From positions 1 to 39,784 of the forward strand of contig JAGAKR010000024.1 of assembly GCA_017625535.1 (NCBI GenBank): a stretch of DNA of 39,784 nucleotides. Reading direction: 5' to 3'. This DNA is from Bacteroidales bacterium. GTDB taxonomy: Bacteria > Bacteroidota > Bacteroidia > Bacteroidales > UBA932. This document shows, piece after piece, positions 14,065-22,555 of the stretch. The position numbers were made by a program, and so were the translations under genes. The notes beneath the pieces are model-generated. The model made no database searches, was not told where the DNA came from, and worked only from the letters and a program-made list of their open reading frames with translations. Within the stretch, counting starts at the first letter, position 1. The number at the start of each line of letters is the position of its first letter.

Positions 14065-17044
14065 ACATCATCATATTGAACATTGCATTGTTTGCACTCC
14101 TGCTTTTGGTGCTGTTCATCTTTCCAAAATTGAAGGTGAGGCTCAGCAGGAAGTGTCTTCCAATCACATTCCTGTAACTGTCCTCCACATAACCTGGTTG
14201 GGTTGTACGCCTGAAACTGGTGGTCTGGTTGAAGATGTCGTTCAGTTTAATTCCAAATGTGAATGCTTTCACAGTTTTGTAGGCTTCAATATCCCAACTC
14301 AGGACAGGCTCTCCATACCCGTCTGCATATCCGTCGTAGAAACGGTATCTCAGGCTGGATATGAAGTTGAACTTGGTTTTGGTGTCATATTGTGCATCCC
14401 AATATGTGTAATAATCCCAAGTGTACATATTGGCATCTTTGTTAAGGGAGTATTCAACCATATCCCTTGTGGCACTGAAAGATACCCTGGAGGTAAACCT
14501 TTCCCCCTTATATCGCAGATTTACTCCTCCCGACAAAGAAATCCTTTTAGTAAGGCTCTCCTTGAATCCGCTCTCACCGCTATAGAAGCGGTCTCCTGCA
14601 GAATTGCCCCAGAACCATTCCATAAAACTTGAATAGTTGAAATTATTCATATCCACCCCTTCAATCCTGTTTATGTTCTGATAACTGCAGCCACGTGAGT
14701 ATGTTCCGGAAAAACTTGCACCAAACAGAAAACTCTTCTTTTCATTGAGTGGAATGCTTCCAAACTGTCCGCTAAAACTTGCCCTGTTGCCGGCTTTCTT
14801 TGAGTTTACAGGTACGTTGTATTGTACCCCCTCTTCATCAAACCAGTTTGCATATACAATGTTCCTGTTTACATTGTCCACCATCAGGTAGCCTGAAAAA
14901 TACGCAAAAGTCTTCTTGTTGTTGAAGTTGGCACTCAATGTAAAGTTATTGCTGAATTCCGGCTCCAGATATATGTTTCCCATACTTATGAATGTAGGAT
15001 TGGATATGTCGGGAACAGGAGTGATCAAAGAGTTTGACAAAGCCTTGGAAGTTCCGTTATATCTTGCTACAATAAATGCCCCTTTTTCTGAAGAGTGGCT
15101 TATATATAAAAATGGGGAATAATTCCACAGATACTCTCCTTTTCCAGTTGTACGGGATATCCCGTATGATTTGGTGTAGATTTCATTGTTTACAGCCTCT
15201 GCACTTGCTCCAAACTGTACGGTTGTATGCTCTTTCTTGTATTGGGCAAGCAATTGCGCGGTATTCCTTAAATACCTGTTCTCAGAGAGTGATGACCAAT
15301 ATTCATCCAATACTGTATACTCTCTTTTATCTGAGAAACCGGGCACAAATGGACCGCTTCCCGGACGGGTATATGCATTGCTCTCCACATCATTGTTGCT
15401 GAGATTACTCATCAATAGTGTGCTTATATTCCATAATTTTCCAACAGGCTCAACGTATGTTACACTCAGTTTTCCTCCGTATCCTTCGGTCCTGTTCTTG
15501 TAATAAAGGTCTTTCATGGAATTTGATTCTGTTGCAATGTATTCAGTATTTGAGTACTCCTTGCTTTGTGCATCATCATTGGAAAGGAAATATGCCGCAC
15601 TGAAAGAGAGACTGCGTCCTTTCTTGCCCAAATCCTTTACTGTTATGTATGCATCTGTCCTGTGGGTAAAATAATCAGATTCAAGATACGATCTGGAAGA
15701 TGAAGTATTCAAAAGGGAGCCATTCTGCTGTCCCTCCTGGAATGTCTCCATATCCTTAAGGGTCCTCCTCTCCAGGGCTGAAAAAGTTACTTTTGGCAGT
15801 ATCCTCACACTCACCTTTTTCTTGTCTGTTTTGGTGAATTCCAGGGATACATTTGCGGCATCCTCATCATAATTGTCCTCAGACTCCATATTGGTAATCA
15901 TATTTGGGGCATTCTCCATAAAGGTATTCTTCAGAGATATGGATTCTGCCTCTATAAGGTTCCCCTTGTAGTTGGCCATGACGCTCATATCATAACCTTT
16001 GATTCTTGAAGTATTTATATTGGCTCCCATCTGTCGGGAAGTTGTAAGGCCTCCCTGGGGCTTGGTTCTTCCCTTCTGGGTTGGAGAATCATCATAAAAC
16101 ACAACAATCATATCATTGGCCCCCATATTGGGAACATTGTTGGCATTTGCGATGATTGTAACCTGGTCTTTTTCATTGTATCCCGACAGCATAAGGTTTC
16201 CGTTGTACATGAAATCCTTCCCCCCAACCATCATATTGGGATCATCAGTTCCGGGAGAAACTGGGGCTCCTGCCGCAAATTTTGCATTGCCGAACCACCC
16301 CTTCTCATACTCTTTCTTCAGGGATATGTCCATCTCCTTCTCCTTTTGGGCCGACAGATTTGAAATTCCTGTTGCCTTCTCCTCATCAGACTTATGTTCT
16401 GTTATCTTTATTTTGTCCACTATTTTGGCCGGAAGGTTCTTTACTGCCATACTTGGGTCATCAAAGAAGAATGTCTTGCCGTTGACTGTGATTTTGGAGA
16501 CACTTTCACCGTTGAGTTTCACCTGCCCTCCATCAGAGACCTCAAACCCCGGCATCTTCTTAAGAAGGTCTCCCAGCACCGCATTTTCTGCCGTACGGAA
16601 CATTGAGGCATTGTAAACAATAGTATCCTGTTTTATCTCTATGGGGTTTCCTATGGCGGTTACTGTTGCAGCCTCCAGCAGGGTTGCATCCTCAACCATT
16701 TTTACCGTACCCAGGTCCTCAACAGTTTTGCTGAAATAGAAACTTTTCACATAGGCCTTGTATCCCAGATACTCTGCTGTGAGTTTGTAATTTCCCCTTA
16801 CCACTTTCTCCAGTTTTGCATTACCGTCTGCATCTGTGAGAGTAAAATACATTATTGTGGTATCTCCCTTGGGCTGCAGATAGACGGAAGCCATAACCAG
16901 AGGCTCATTGCTGAGCGAATCCACCAACTTTATCTTTATGTCAGATTCCGGATCACGGAAAATGTCTGATGAAACTACAATCTGGCTGTACGAAGTTGTT
17001 GCAGCCAAAAGTGCCGGCAGGAGGATAAGGAGAAGTCTTTTCAT
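14063..17044 (-). CDS. Outer-membrane beta-barrel protein (TonB-receptor-like, carboxypeptidase-regulatory N-domain)
   Basis: A 993-aa outer-membrane protein using the ATG at 17044, which gives a clean signal peptide (MKRLLLILLPALLAATTSYSQ); the longer frame adds 22 residues that spoil it. After the signal come a CarboxypepD_reg-like domain (IKLVDSLSNEPLVMASVYLQP... to about residue 100), a plug-like region (TIVYNASMFRTAENAVLGDLLKKMPG, typical of TonB-dependent receptors), and a ~750-residue barrel of the OMP_b-brl_3 type, rich in alternating aromatic strands and ending near FNFGKMNSTKS. The C-terminal tail is Met/Asn-rich (NAMFNMMM). No SusD partner or TonB box is evident, so substrate import is uncertain. 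It is monocistronic as far as seen. Confidence 0.85.
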   Translation of the reverse strand: MKRLLLILLPALLAATTSYSQIVVSSDIFRDPESDIKIKLVDSLSNEPLVMASVYLQPKGDTTIMYFTLTDADGNAKLEKVVRGNYKLTAEYLGYKAYVKSFYFSKTVEDLGTVKMVEDATLLEAATVTAIGNPIEIKQDTIVYNASMFRTAENAVLGDLLKKMPGFEVSDGGQVKLNGESVSKITVNGKTFFFDDPSMAVKNLPAKIVDKIKITEHKSDEEKATGISNLSAQKEKEMDISLKKEYEKGWFGNAKFAAGAPVSPGTDDPNMMVGGKDFMYNGNLMLSGYNEKDQVTIIANANNVPNMGANDMIVVFYDDSPTQKGRTKPQGGLTTSRQMGANINTSRIKGYDMSVMANYKGNLIEAESISLKNTFMENAPNMITNMESEDNYDEDAANVSLEFTKTDKKKVSVRILPKVTFSALERRTLKDMETFQEGQQNGSLLNTSSSRSYLESDYFTHRTDAYITVKDLGKKGRSLSFSAAYFLSNDDAQSKEYSNTEYIATESNSMKDLYYKNRTEGYGGKLSVTYVEPVGKLWNISTLLMSNLSNNDVESNAYTRPGSGPFVPGFSDKREYTVLDEYWSSLSENRYLRNTAQLLAQYKKEHTTVQFGASAEAVNNEIYTKSYGISRTTGKGEYLWNYSPFLYISHSSEKGAFIVARYNGTSKALSNSLITPVPDISNPTFISMGNIYLEPEFSNNFTLSANFNNKKTFAYFSGYLMVDNVNRNIVYANWFDEEGVQYNVPVNSKKAGNRASFSGQFGSIPLNEKKSFLFGASFSGTYSRGCSYQNINRIEGVDMNNFNYSSFMEWFWGNSAGDRFYSGESGFKESLTKRISLSGGVNLRYKGERFTSRVSFSATRDMVEYSLNKDANMYTWDYYTYWDAQYDTKTKFNFISSLRYRFYDGYADGYGEPVLSWDIEAYKTVKAFTFGIKLNDIFNQTTSFRRTTQPGYVEDSYRNVIGRHFLLSLTFNFGKMNSTKSRSANNAMFNMMM

Positions 17045-17197
17045 AAAAACAATATTTTGGAGATTGATTACCGGTAGCAAAATTACAGAAAAGCGCAACT
17101 GTTGTGCCATTCTGGAAATCCGCTGGGCTGCAGTTGCGCTATCTTATAGGGCAAGATACTGATAGACAGTATTATTCAAATATCTTGTTGCCCCTTG

Positions 17198-17398
17198 TCA
17201 ATGCTCTTGTCTGTTGCTGCCGGGGGCATTTTTGGCCTTCGGCTTGCGCCCGCTGCGGCGCAGGGCCTCGGCTATTATCCATTGCAATTGTCCGTTGGTA
17301 CTGCGGAATTCATCGGCAGCCCATTTTTCTATGGCCTCCATTGTCTGTGCATCTATGCGCAGTACAAAACTTTTTGTATTGGATTCCTTTGCTGCCAT
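17198..17398 (-). CDS. Ribbon-helix-helix (Arc-like) DNA-binding protein
   Basis: A 66-aa protein with an Arc/MetJ-type fold: strand KSFVLRID (9-16) followed by helices QTMEAIEKWAADEFRS and NGQLQWIIAEALRRSG, then a basic tail (RKPKAKNAPGSNRQEH). The pattern 'FvLRid...e.ie.wAadEfRS.ngqlqwii.eal' is typical of Arc-domain proteins that accompany SPFH genes in Bacteroidales. It starts 9 bases after the SPFH stop, so both form one operon. RHH dimers bind tandem short operators; two 11-bp repeats overlap the operon start (18360-18381) and are plausible targets. Autoregulation is inference. Confidence 0.85.
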   Translation of the reverse strand: MAAKESNTKSFVLRIDAQTMEAIEKWAADEFRSTNGQLQWIIAEALRRSGRKPKAKNAPGSNRQEH

Positions 17399-17407
17399 AT
17401 TCCATTG

Positions 17408-18349
17408 TTACTGATGAAGTGTACCTGTATTAACAACCGGTTGAGCCGCCTCATCTGCACAGAGCACTACAAGCAGGTTGCTTACCATTGCAGCCTTGCG
17501 CTCCTCATCCAATTCCACAACCTCTTCTGTAGAGAGACGCTCCAAAGCAATCTTTACCATTGAAACTGCACCTTCAACAATCTTCTCCCTTGCAGATATG
17601 ATTGCATCTGCCTGCTGGCGGCGCAACATTGCCGCTGCAATCTCAGGTGCGTATGCAAGATAGTTCAGACGGGCCTCCATAACCTCAATTCCGGCCATTG
17701 AAAGACGCTCGTTGAGCTCTTCCTTAAGTTTCTCATTAATCTCCTCACCGCCTGAACGGAGTGTAATCTCACCAGGGTTGTTGTTTGAATTCTCATCATA
17801 TGTATACATACCTGCCACCTGACGCAATGCAGAATCACTCTGAACCGCTACAAAATTCTCAAGCACATTCATACGGGTTGATGCAGTTGCACCTACAACC
17901 TCTGGAGCATCAATTTCAAACACTGCCTTATATGCCCCCTCATCCTTTATCTTCCATACCAGCACCAGACCAATAAGGATTGGGTTACCGGCCTTGTCAT
18001 TCACTTTTATAGGGTTCACATTAAGGTTACGTGCCCTTAGGGAGAGTTTCTTTGCACTCATAAAAGGGTTCACCCACCAGAAACCGGTCTTGTAGAAAGT
18101 TCCGCGGTACTCACCAAAGAACACCAGAACCCTGGCCTCATTAGGCTCAAGCATAATGAAACCGCAGGCAAGGATAATATCTGCAATGAACAATACAATT
18201 CCTGCAACAAGCAGCCAAGCATTGAACTCCTCACTGTTTCCAAGAAGTACAAAACTGTATACAGATGCTGCCAGAACCAGCAGAACCATAAAGAGGCCCA
18301 GAAAACCATTCATTTTCCAGCCCGAATAAGTGTAGTTGGAATTTTTCAT
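17408..18349 (-). CDS. SPFH-domain (stomatin/prohibitin/flotillin) membrane protein
   Basis: A 313-aa protein from ATG 18349 (an in-frame GTG at 18370 lies within the operator repeats and is less likely). Two N-terminal hydrophobic segments ([45 protein letters not shown]) anchor it, followed by the SPFH/Band-7 domain: [52 protein letters not shown], then a long charged helix ([53 protein letters not shown]). SPFH proteins oligomerise into membrane cages or microdomains that shield proteases such as FtsH or organise lipids. Here it is co-transcribed with an Arc-like regulator. Confidence 0.92.
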   Translation of the reverse strand: MKNSNYTYSGWKMNGFLGLFMVLLVLAASVYSFVLLGNSEEFNAWLLVAGIVLFIADIILACGFIMLEPNEARVLVFFGEYRGTFYKTGFWWVNPFMSAKKLSLRARNLNVNPIKVNDKAGNPILIGLVLVWKIKDEGAYKAVFEIDAPEVVGATASTRMNVLENFVAVQSDSALRQVAGMYTYDENSNNNPGEITLRSGGEEINEKLKEELNERLSMAGIEVMEARLNYLAYAPEIAAAMLRRQQADAIISAREKIVEGAVSMVKIALERLSTEEVVELDEERKAAMVSNLLVVLCADEAAQPVVNTGTLHQ

Positions 18350-18359
18350 AGCATTAGAA

Positions 18360-18381
18360 TTTGATATCACTTTGATATCAC
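18360..18381. promoter_or_regulatory. Tandem 11-bp operator-like repeat at the SPFH/RHH operon start
   Basis: TTTGATATCAC occurs twice head to tail (18360-18370, 18371-18381), each containing the palindrome TGATATCA. Spacing is exactly 11 bp, one helical turn. On the minus strand it begins at the last base of the -7 box TATATTTG (18381-18388), so it covers the transcription start. Confidence 0.7.
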
Positions 18382-18388
18382 AAATATA
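18381..18388 (-). promoter_or_regulatory. SPFH operon promoter -7 box
   Basis: TATATTTG on the minus strand is an exact TANNTTTG match, 31 bases before the chosen ATG. The operator-like repeats start at its edge. Confidence 0.6.
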
Positions 18389-18413
18389 TAAAATATTTTT
18401 TTATAGGCAATAA

Positions 18414-18434
18414 TGACGTTGACATTATTTCCAT
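18414..18434. repeat. 21-bp repeat, copy over the stop codon of the nuclease gene
   Basis: TGACGTTGACATTATTT plus CCAT. The identical sequence occurs inverted at 19672-19692, and a one-mismatch copy in the same orientation at 19568-19588. It therefore forms long-range inverted repeats flanking the nuclease gene. Confidence 0.85.
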
Positions 18435-19390
18435 TCAAGATACCTTTTCTTGAACTTCCCAAAAACCTTTTTGTACTCTCCGCCGGTTTCTTTTATCAAT
18501 GAATCTACAAAATCCTCCAGGTGCACTGCACGTATTTTATCTTTGCATTGTGGCAACAGTTGGGACTGCAGTGTCTCAATCTCTATAATAGTAGATGGAT
18601 GTCCGGCGGGAGCAAGCACAATGGAGTGGGAAATATATCCTTCCTTTTTTCCATAGGTTTCACTTAGAATGAAATTTCTGTACAATTGGGTAAGTTTTAC
18701 ATCTTTGCTGCGCAGCTTGGATTCAATATCGGGAAGAAATAAATTCAGATCATGTATTTTCTCAAAATAAACATTCTTTTTTTCTTCGTATTTTTCTCCC
18801 GACAATTTCATGAATGATGCGGCGTTGCTCCCCAGGTTCTCTGAGTATTTGGTTTCAATGGCAATGAAGCACTCTTTCCCCTCAAAGTTCCTGTATTTTA
18901 TAATGGCATCCATCGCACTTTTGTCTCCTGTGAGATTTTGGTAATTGTAGGGAATAAATTCCAGTTCAACCGCTGTAACCATGGCAATGGAGTAGTGTGG
19001 GAGGGCTGCCTGGATTGCCTTTGTGACTGCAATCCGGTTTTCTTCAAGCAGCTTTCTCAATGGGCAGAATAAATTGAAGGCCATAGGTTGGCTGGAAAGC
19101 AGATTGTTGAACATCCTGTCCTCATCAAAAGTTTCATAAGGCTTTCTGTCCCTTATTCTTTCTTTCGCATGTTCAAAAATATACTTTTCAAGGAAATTGG
19201 CACCGCTTTCCTCCCCTTCGGAAATATAATTCCCCAAATGAAATGTTTTCCCAAAATCCTTACTCCTGCTGTTCTGAACTACGTATGGCCTTAATGGCAG
19301 ATTCAGTATCTCCTCCCTGTACTTTGACTGCATTTCCCTGCACTTTGCAACAAACGTGGTGTCGTATGGGTATGGTACGGCTTTGGTCAT
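18425..19390 (-). CDS. PGN_0703-like putative restriction endonuclease (PD-(D/E)XK fold)
   Basis: A 321-aa protein resembling the PGN_0703 family of putative restriction endonucleases. A PD-(D/E)XK centre is visible: SAMDAIIKYRN (D161) followed by GKECFIAIETKYSE with E179-T-K181. The N-terminal half (RPYVVQNSRSKDFGKTFHLGNYIS, FNLFCPLRKLLEENR) matches the family's usual helical region, and length is normal. No methylase is adjacent, so it is an orphan nuclease-like gene whose activity is unproven. A promoter TATATTTG lies ~43 bases upstream. The stop codon lies inside one copy of a 21-bp repeat that also bounds the MITE-like element upstream. Confidence 0.75.
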   Translation of the reverse strand: MTKAVPYPYDTTFVAKCREMQSKYREEILNLPLRPYVVQNSRSKDFGKTFHLGNYISEGEESGANFLEKYIFEHAKERIRDRKPYETFDEDRMFNNLLSSQPMAFNLFCPLRKLLEENRIAVTKAIQAALPHYSIAMVTAVELEFIPYNYQNLTGDKSAMDAIIKYRNFEGKECFIAIETKYSENLGSNAASFMKLSGEKYEEKKNVYFEKIHDLNLFLPDIESKLRSKDVKLTQLYRNFILSETYGKKEGYISHSIVLAPAGHPSTIIEIETLQSQLLPQCKDKIRAVHLEDFVDSLIKETGGEYKKVFGKFKKRYLEWK

Positions 19391-19432
19391 AAATAATTTT
19401 ATTAGTGATGATCAATCAATTACCTGTTTCTA

Positions 19433-19440
19433 CAAATATA
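19433..19440 (-). promoter_or_regulatory. Promoter -7 box of the PGN_0703-like gene
   Basis: TATATTTG on the minus strand, with TTGG 19 bases upstream on the same strand (complement of 19460-19463) as a reasonable -33 element; ATG lies 43 bases downstream. Confidence 0.6.
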
Positions 19441-19564
19441 CATTTGCAATTGACTTTTTCCAAGTGTTTTTTGATACCTCTTCATGCTATTAACTGATCT
19501 GAATTGCCTCAAATGGTCCCCAATGGCCTCCAATTGCCCCAACCCTCAATTACTCGGTAAGTAA

Positions 19565-19695
19565 TTCTGACGTTGACATTGTTTCCATAATATTGAAATA
19601 CAACAATATACAAAATAAGACCAACAGAACTTATGCTGGTCTTATTTTGTATTTACCTGGTTCCCAAGTAAATGGAAATAATGTCAACGTCAGAA
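19565..19695. mobile_element. MITE-like 131-bp nested inverted-repeat element
   Basis: Outer 24-bp inverted repeats: TTCTGACGTTGACATTG...CCAT (19565-19588) against ATGG...AATGTCAACGTCAGAA (19672-19695), a single mismatch that is a G-T wobble. Inner perfect 16-bp arms ATACAAAATAAGACCA (19608-19623) and TGGTCTTATTTTGTAT (19637-19652) enclose a 13-nt loop. No coding capacity. It lies between the stop of the FAD/Fe-S gene and the nuclease promoter, so the inner hairpin may also act as terminator. No clear target-site duplication could be defined, which keeps the mobile-element call tentative. Confidence 0.5.
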
Positions 19696-19699
19696 AAAA

Positions 19700-22555
19700 C
19701 TACTCGCTCGCCTCATCAAGCAGATAGAGGATGGACTTGAAGGTAATTCCGCTGTTGCGGCTGAGGCCTATTTCGCAGGTGCGGCTGCTGGCGTAACCCT
19801 CTACGCAAGGGAATACTTTTGTGCCGTCTGCAAGGGTGCCTTCAACCTGGCTGCGGAGCATCCTCAGACCGTGGGTGTTGAGTTGAGGGAGGTTGAAGCC
19901 TCTGTCCCCGGCAAAGCCGCAGCAGTTGCTGTCAATTATGGTAACCTCTTTGGCGCAAAGTTTTGCAACCTCGTACAACATATTGGCAGTTCCCATCTTC
20001 TTGGTAGAGCATACTGCAAATATGGCAACCCTCTTGTCAAGTTTCTTTATCTTCAGTTTACCTACAAGGTATTTTAGGATAAATTCGCCAAGATCATTCA
20101 ATTCAAGCGGGCTTCCCTCCATATTGCTGCGCATTGTGTAAAGGCAAGGGCTCATGTCGCACAGAACAGGATGTTTTCCGTTTTCAGAGGCTTTCATCAA
20201 TGCTGCCTGCAGTTCGTCTGATGCCTTTTTGCCTGCCTCCACATATCCTTTGCTGCTGAATGCCATTCCACAGCACAATTTGTTCAAATTGTCGGGATAA
20301 ACAACTTTATAACCTGCCTTCAACAGCAGTTTCTCTGTGAGGCGGGTGATTTCAAGTTCGTTGCTGTATGCTTTGCTTACACCCATTGAGCGGATTATGC
20401 AGGATGGGAAGTATACCACTGTGCCGGCAGGGGCAACATCAGCAGGTTCCACACTGCTGTAGGTTATCTTGTGGGCGGCTTTAGGGAAATGCTCGTTCCA
20501 CATAGGGATTGCACCGCAGGTAATCTTGCGGGCTGCAAGGGCCAGTGTGCCGAACACCTTCTTGCCCATAGCCACACGCATTGCATAAGTTATGTTCAGA
20601 CCTGCACGCAAACCGGCGGTAACTGTATCCATATTTGATGCAATTTTAATTGCATTCTGCTCTGCCTTTTCAGAATGGCGTGCGTGGCGCAACTCTTTTA
20701 CAAGTTTTCCTGTATCAACCTTAACCGGGCATTTCATTGCACACAGGCTGTCTGTTGCACAGGTGTCCATTCCCCAGTATTTGTACTGCTTCTGCATCTC
20801 TGCTGCAATATGAGGAGCCTCTCCGGTGGCTTTCAGCCTTTCCATCTCGCGGAATGATGCAACCCTCTGGCGTGGAGAAAGGGTAAGTCCCTCAGCCACA
20901 CAGCCACCCTCACAGAAACCGCACTCCATACATTTGTTTATGCTCTCCTTTACATCTGGGCAAGGTTTCAGATTCTGGATATGTGCCTTGTGGTTGTCAT
21001 TTAGAATTACGCCAGGATTAAGGATACCCTTAGGGTCAAATATCTGTTTCACCTCCTTCATAAGGGCGTAAGCCTGTGAACCCCACTCTTTCTCTACGTA
21101 TGGGGCCATATTGCGTCCAGTACCATGCTCTGCTTTAAGTGAACCGTCATATTTGGCTACAACAAGTTCCGCAATGTCATCCATAAACTTGCTGTATTTC
21201 TCAACTTCGCTCTCCGAGCCAAAATCCTGGTTGAACATAAAGTGCAGGTTACCCTCCAGTGCGTGTCCGAAGATTACGGCATCCGCATATCCGTCCTGCT
21301 CAAAAATCTTCCTCAAATCCAGCACTGCATTTGCCAACTGAGGCACTGGGAAGCAGATATCCTCAATAATGGCAGTTGTACCTGCCTTCCTCATTCCGGC
21401 AACGGTAGGCAAAGTCTCTTTTCTTATCTTCCACAGAATTGCCTGCTCTTTTGCATCCTTTGTAAATGAATATGGGAGTTCTGTAGGGATTCCGGCAATG
21501 CTTGCAGCTATCTGTGCACATTTGGCATCCACTGATGCATCATCCTCTCCACGAACCTCCACCAACAGACCGGCGGCACCTGCAGAAAGGGTCTTTATAT
21601 ACTCAGGCACACCAGCTGCATTCTCTACAGATTTTATGCTTGCACGGTCCATCATCTCCACTGCAGAAACCGGCTGGGTCTTCAGAATCTGCACCGCCTC
21701 GCAAGCCTCCTTTATAGTTGGGAAAATCATAAGGGCCAACCCTTTATGAGGATGCTCCACAACGGTATTGTAGGTAATGGAAGAGATGAAGGCCAAAGTA
21801 CCCTCAGAACCAATGATTATATGTTTGAGGATATCAAAACCATCCTTGTAGTCTACAAACGCATTAAGGCTGTAGCCGGTGGTATTCTTTATCTTGTATT
21901 TCCTCTGTATCCTCTCTTTAAGTGTCTGGTCTGCATCTATCCTGCGGGCAATGTCCTCAAGCTGGGCAAGCATTTCTCCGTGGCTTGCAGCAAACGCCTT
22001 CCTCGACTCCTCACTTGCAGTATCCAGTTCAGTACCGTCAGAGAGAATCACCTTAATGTCCGCAATAGTCTTGTATGAGTTCTCACTGGTTCCGCAGCAC
22101 ATTCCGCTGGCATTGTTTGCAGCAATTCCTCCAATCATTGCAGAATCAATTGATGCAGGATCCGGTCCAATCTTCCTTCCATATTTTACAAGATACCGGT
22201 TTGCAGCCCCGCCGCGTATACCCGGCTGCAGTTCAATCTTAAGACCGTCATCCAGAATTCTGTAATCCTTGAATCCGTGAGTGGCAATTACCAGCACAGA
22301 ATCAGATATTCCTTGTCCCGACAAAGATGTGCCTGCAGCCCTGTATGTAACTGCAATCCCCATCTCATATGCGGTGCGCATGATCAGCCTTATCTCATCT
22401 GCAGACTGGGCCCTTACCACAAGTTTTGGGACAAGCCTGTAAAAAGATGCATCTGTACCAAATGCCAGAGTGCTCAATGCATCGTGAAGCAGCCTCTCTT
22501 TTGGAATTATAGTGTTGAGTTTATCATAAAACTCCTTGTACTTGCCGGTAATCAT
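19700..22555 (-). CDS. FAD-binding and Fe-S oxidoreductase (D-lactate dehydrogenase-like fusion)
   Basis: A 951-aa fusion. Residues ~40-220: PCMH-type FAD domain with VVRAQSADEIR and the FAD loop RAAGTSLSGQG (72-82) and GPDPAS/GGIAANNASG; ~220-530: FAD-oxidase C domain (GHALEGNLHFMFNQD, EHGTGRNMAPYVE). From ~540: two Fe-S clusters, CMECGFCEGGC and CATDSLCAMKCP, then two CCG repeats (FPSCIIRSMG...LCCGMAFSSKG; CSTKKMG...NCCGFAGDRG) as in GlpC/heterodisulfide-reductase-like subunits. Such GlcD-GlpC fusions oxidise 2-hydroxy acids, commonly D-lactate, and pass electrons to quinone. It is the last gene of the coaD-thioredoxin-FAD unit; its ATG overlaps the previous stop by 4 bases (22552-22555). 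The substrate is inferred from family. Confidence 0.88.
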   Translation of the reverse strand: MITGKYKEFYDKLNTIIPKERLLHDALSTLAFGTDASFYRLVPKLVVRAQSADEIRLIMRTAYEMGIAVTYRAAGTSLSGQGISDSVLVIATHGFKDYRILDDGLKIELQPGIRGGAANRYLVKYGRKIGPDPASIDSAMIGGIAANNASGMCCGTSENSYKTIADIKVILSDGTELDTASEESRKAFAASHGEMLAQLEDIARRIDADQTLKERIQRKYKIKNTTGYSLNAFVDYKDGFDILKHIIIGSEGTLAFISSITYNTVVEHPHKGLALMIFPTIKEACEAVQILKTQPVSAVEMMDRASIKSVENAAGVPEYIKTLSAGAAGLLVEVRGEDDASVDAKCAQIAASIAGIPTELPYSFTKDAKEQAILWKIRKETLPTVAGMRKAGTTAIIEDICFPVPQLANAVLDLRKIFEQDGYADAVIFGHALEGNLHFMFNQDFGSESEVEKYSKFMDDIAELVVAKYDGSLKAEHGTGRNMAPYVEKEWGSQAYALMKEVKQIFDPKGILNPGVILNDNHKAHIQNLKPCPDVKESINKCMECGFCEGGCVAEGLTLSPRQRVASFREMERLKATGEAPHIAAEMQKQYKYWGMDTCATDSLCAMKCPVKVDTGKLVKELRHARHSEKAEQNAIKIASNMDTVTAGLRAGLNITYAMRVAMGKKVFGTLALAARKITCGAIPMWNEHFPKAAHKITYSSVEPADVAPAGTVVYFPSCIIRSMGVSKAYSNELEITRLTEKLLLKAGYKVVYPDNLNKLCCGMAFSSKGYVEAGKKASDELQAALMKASENGKHPVLCDMSPCLYTMRSNMEGSPLELNDLGEFILKYLVGKLKIKKLDKRVAIFAVCSTKKMGTANMLYEVAKLCAKEVTIIDSNCCGFAGDRGFNLPQLNTHGLRMLRSQVEGTLADGTKVFPCVEGYASSRTCEIGLSRNSGITFKSILYLLDEASE

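Noticed and set aside
19480-19560. Imperfect short repeats (AATTGCC, CAATGGCC) upstream of the MITE-like element
   Set aside because: Too short and irregular to distinguish from simple low-complexity drift.
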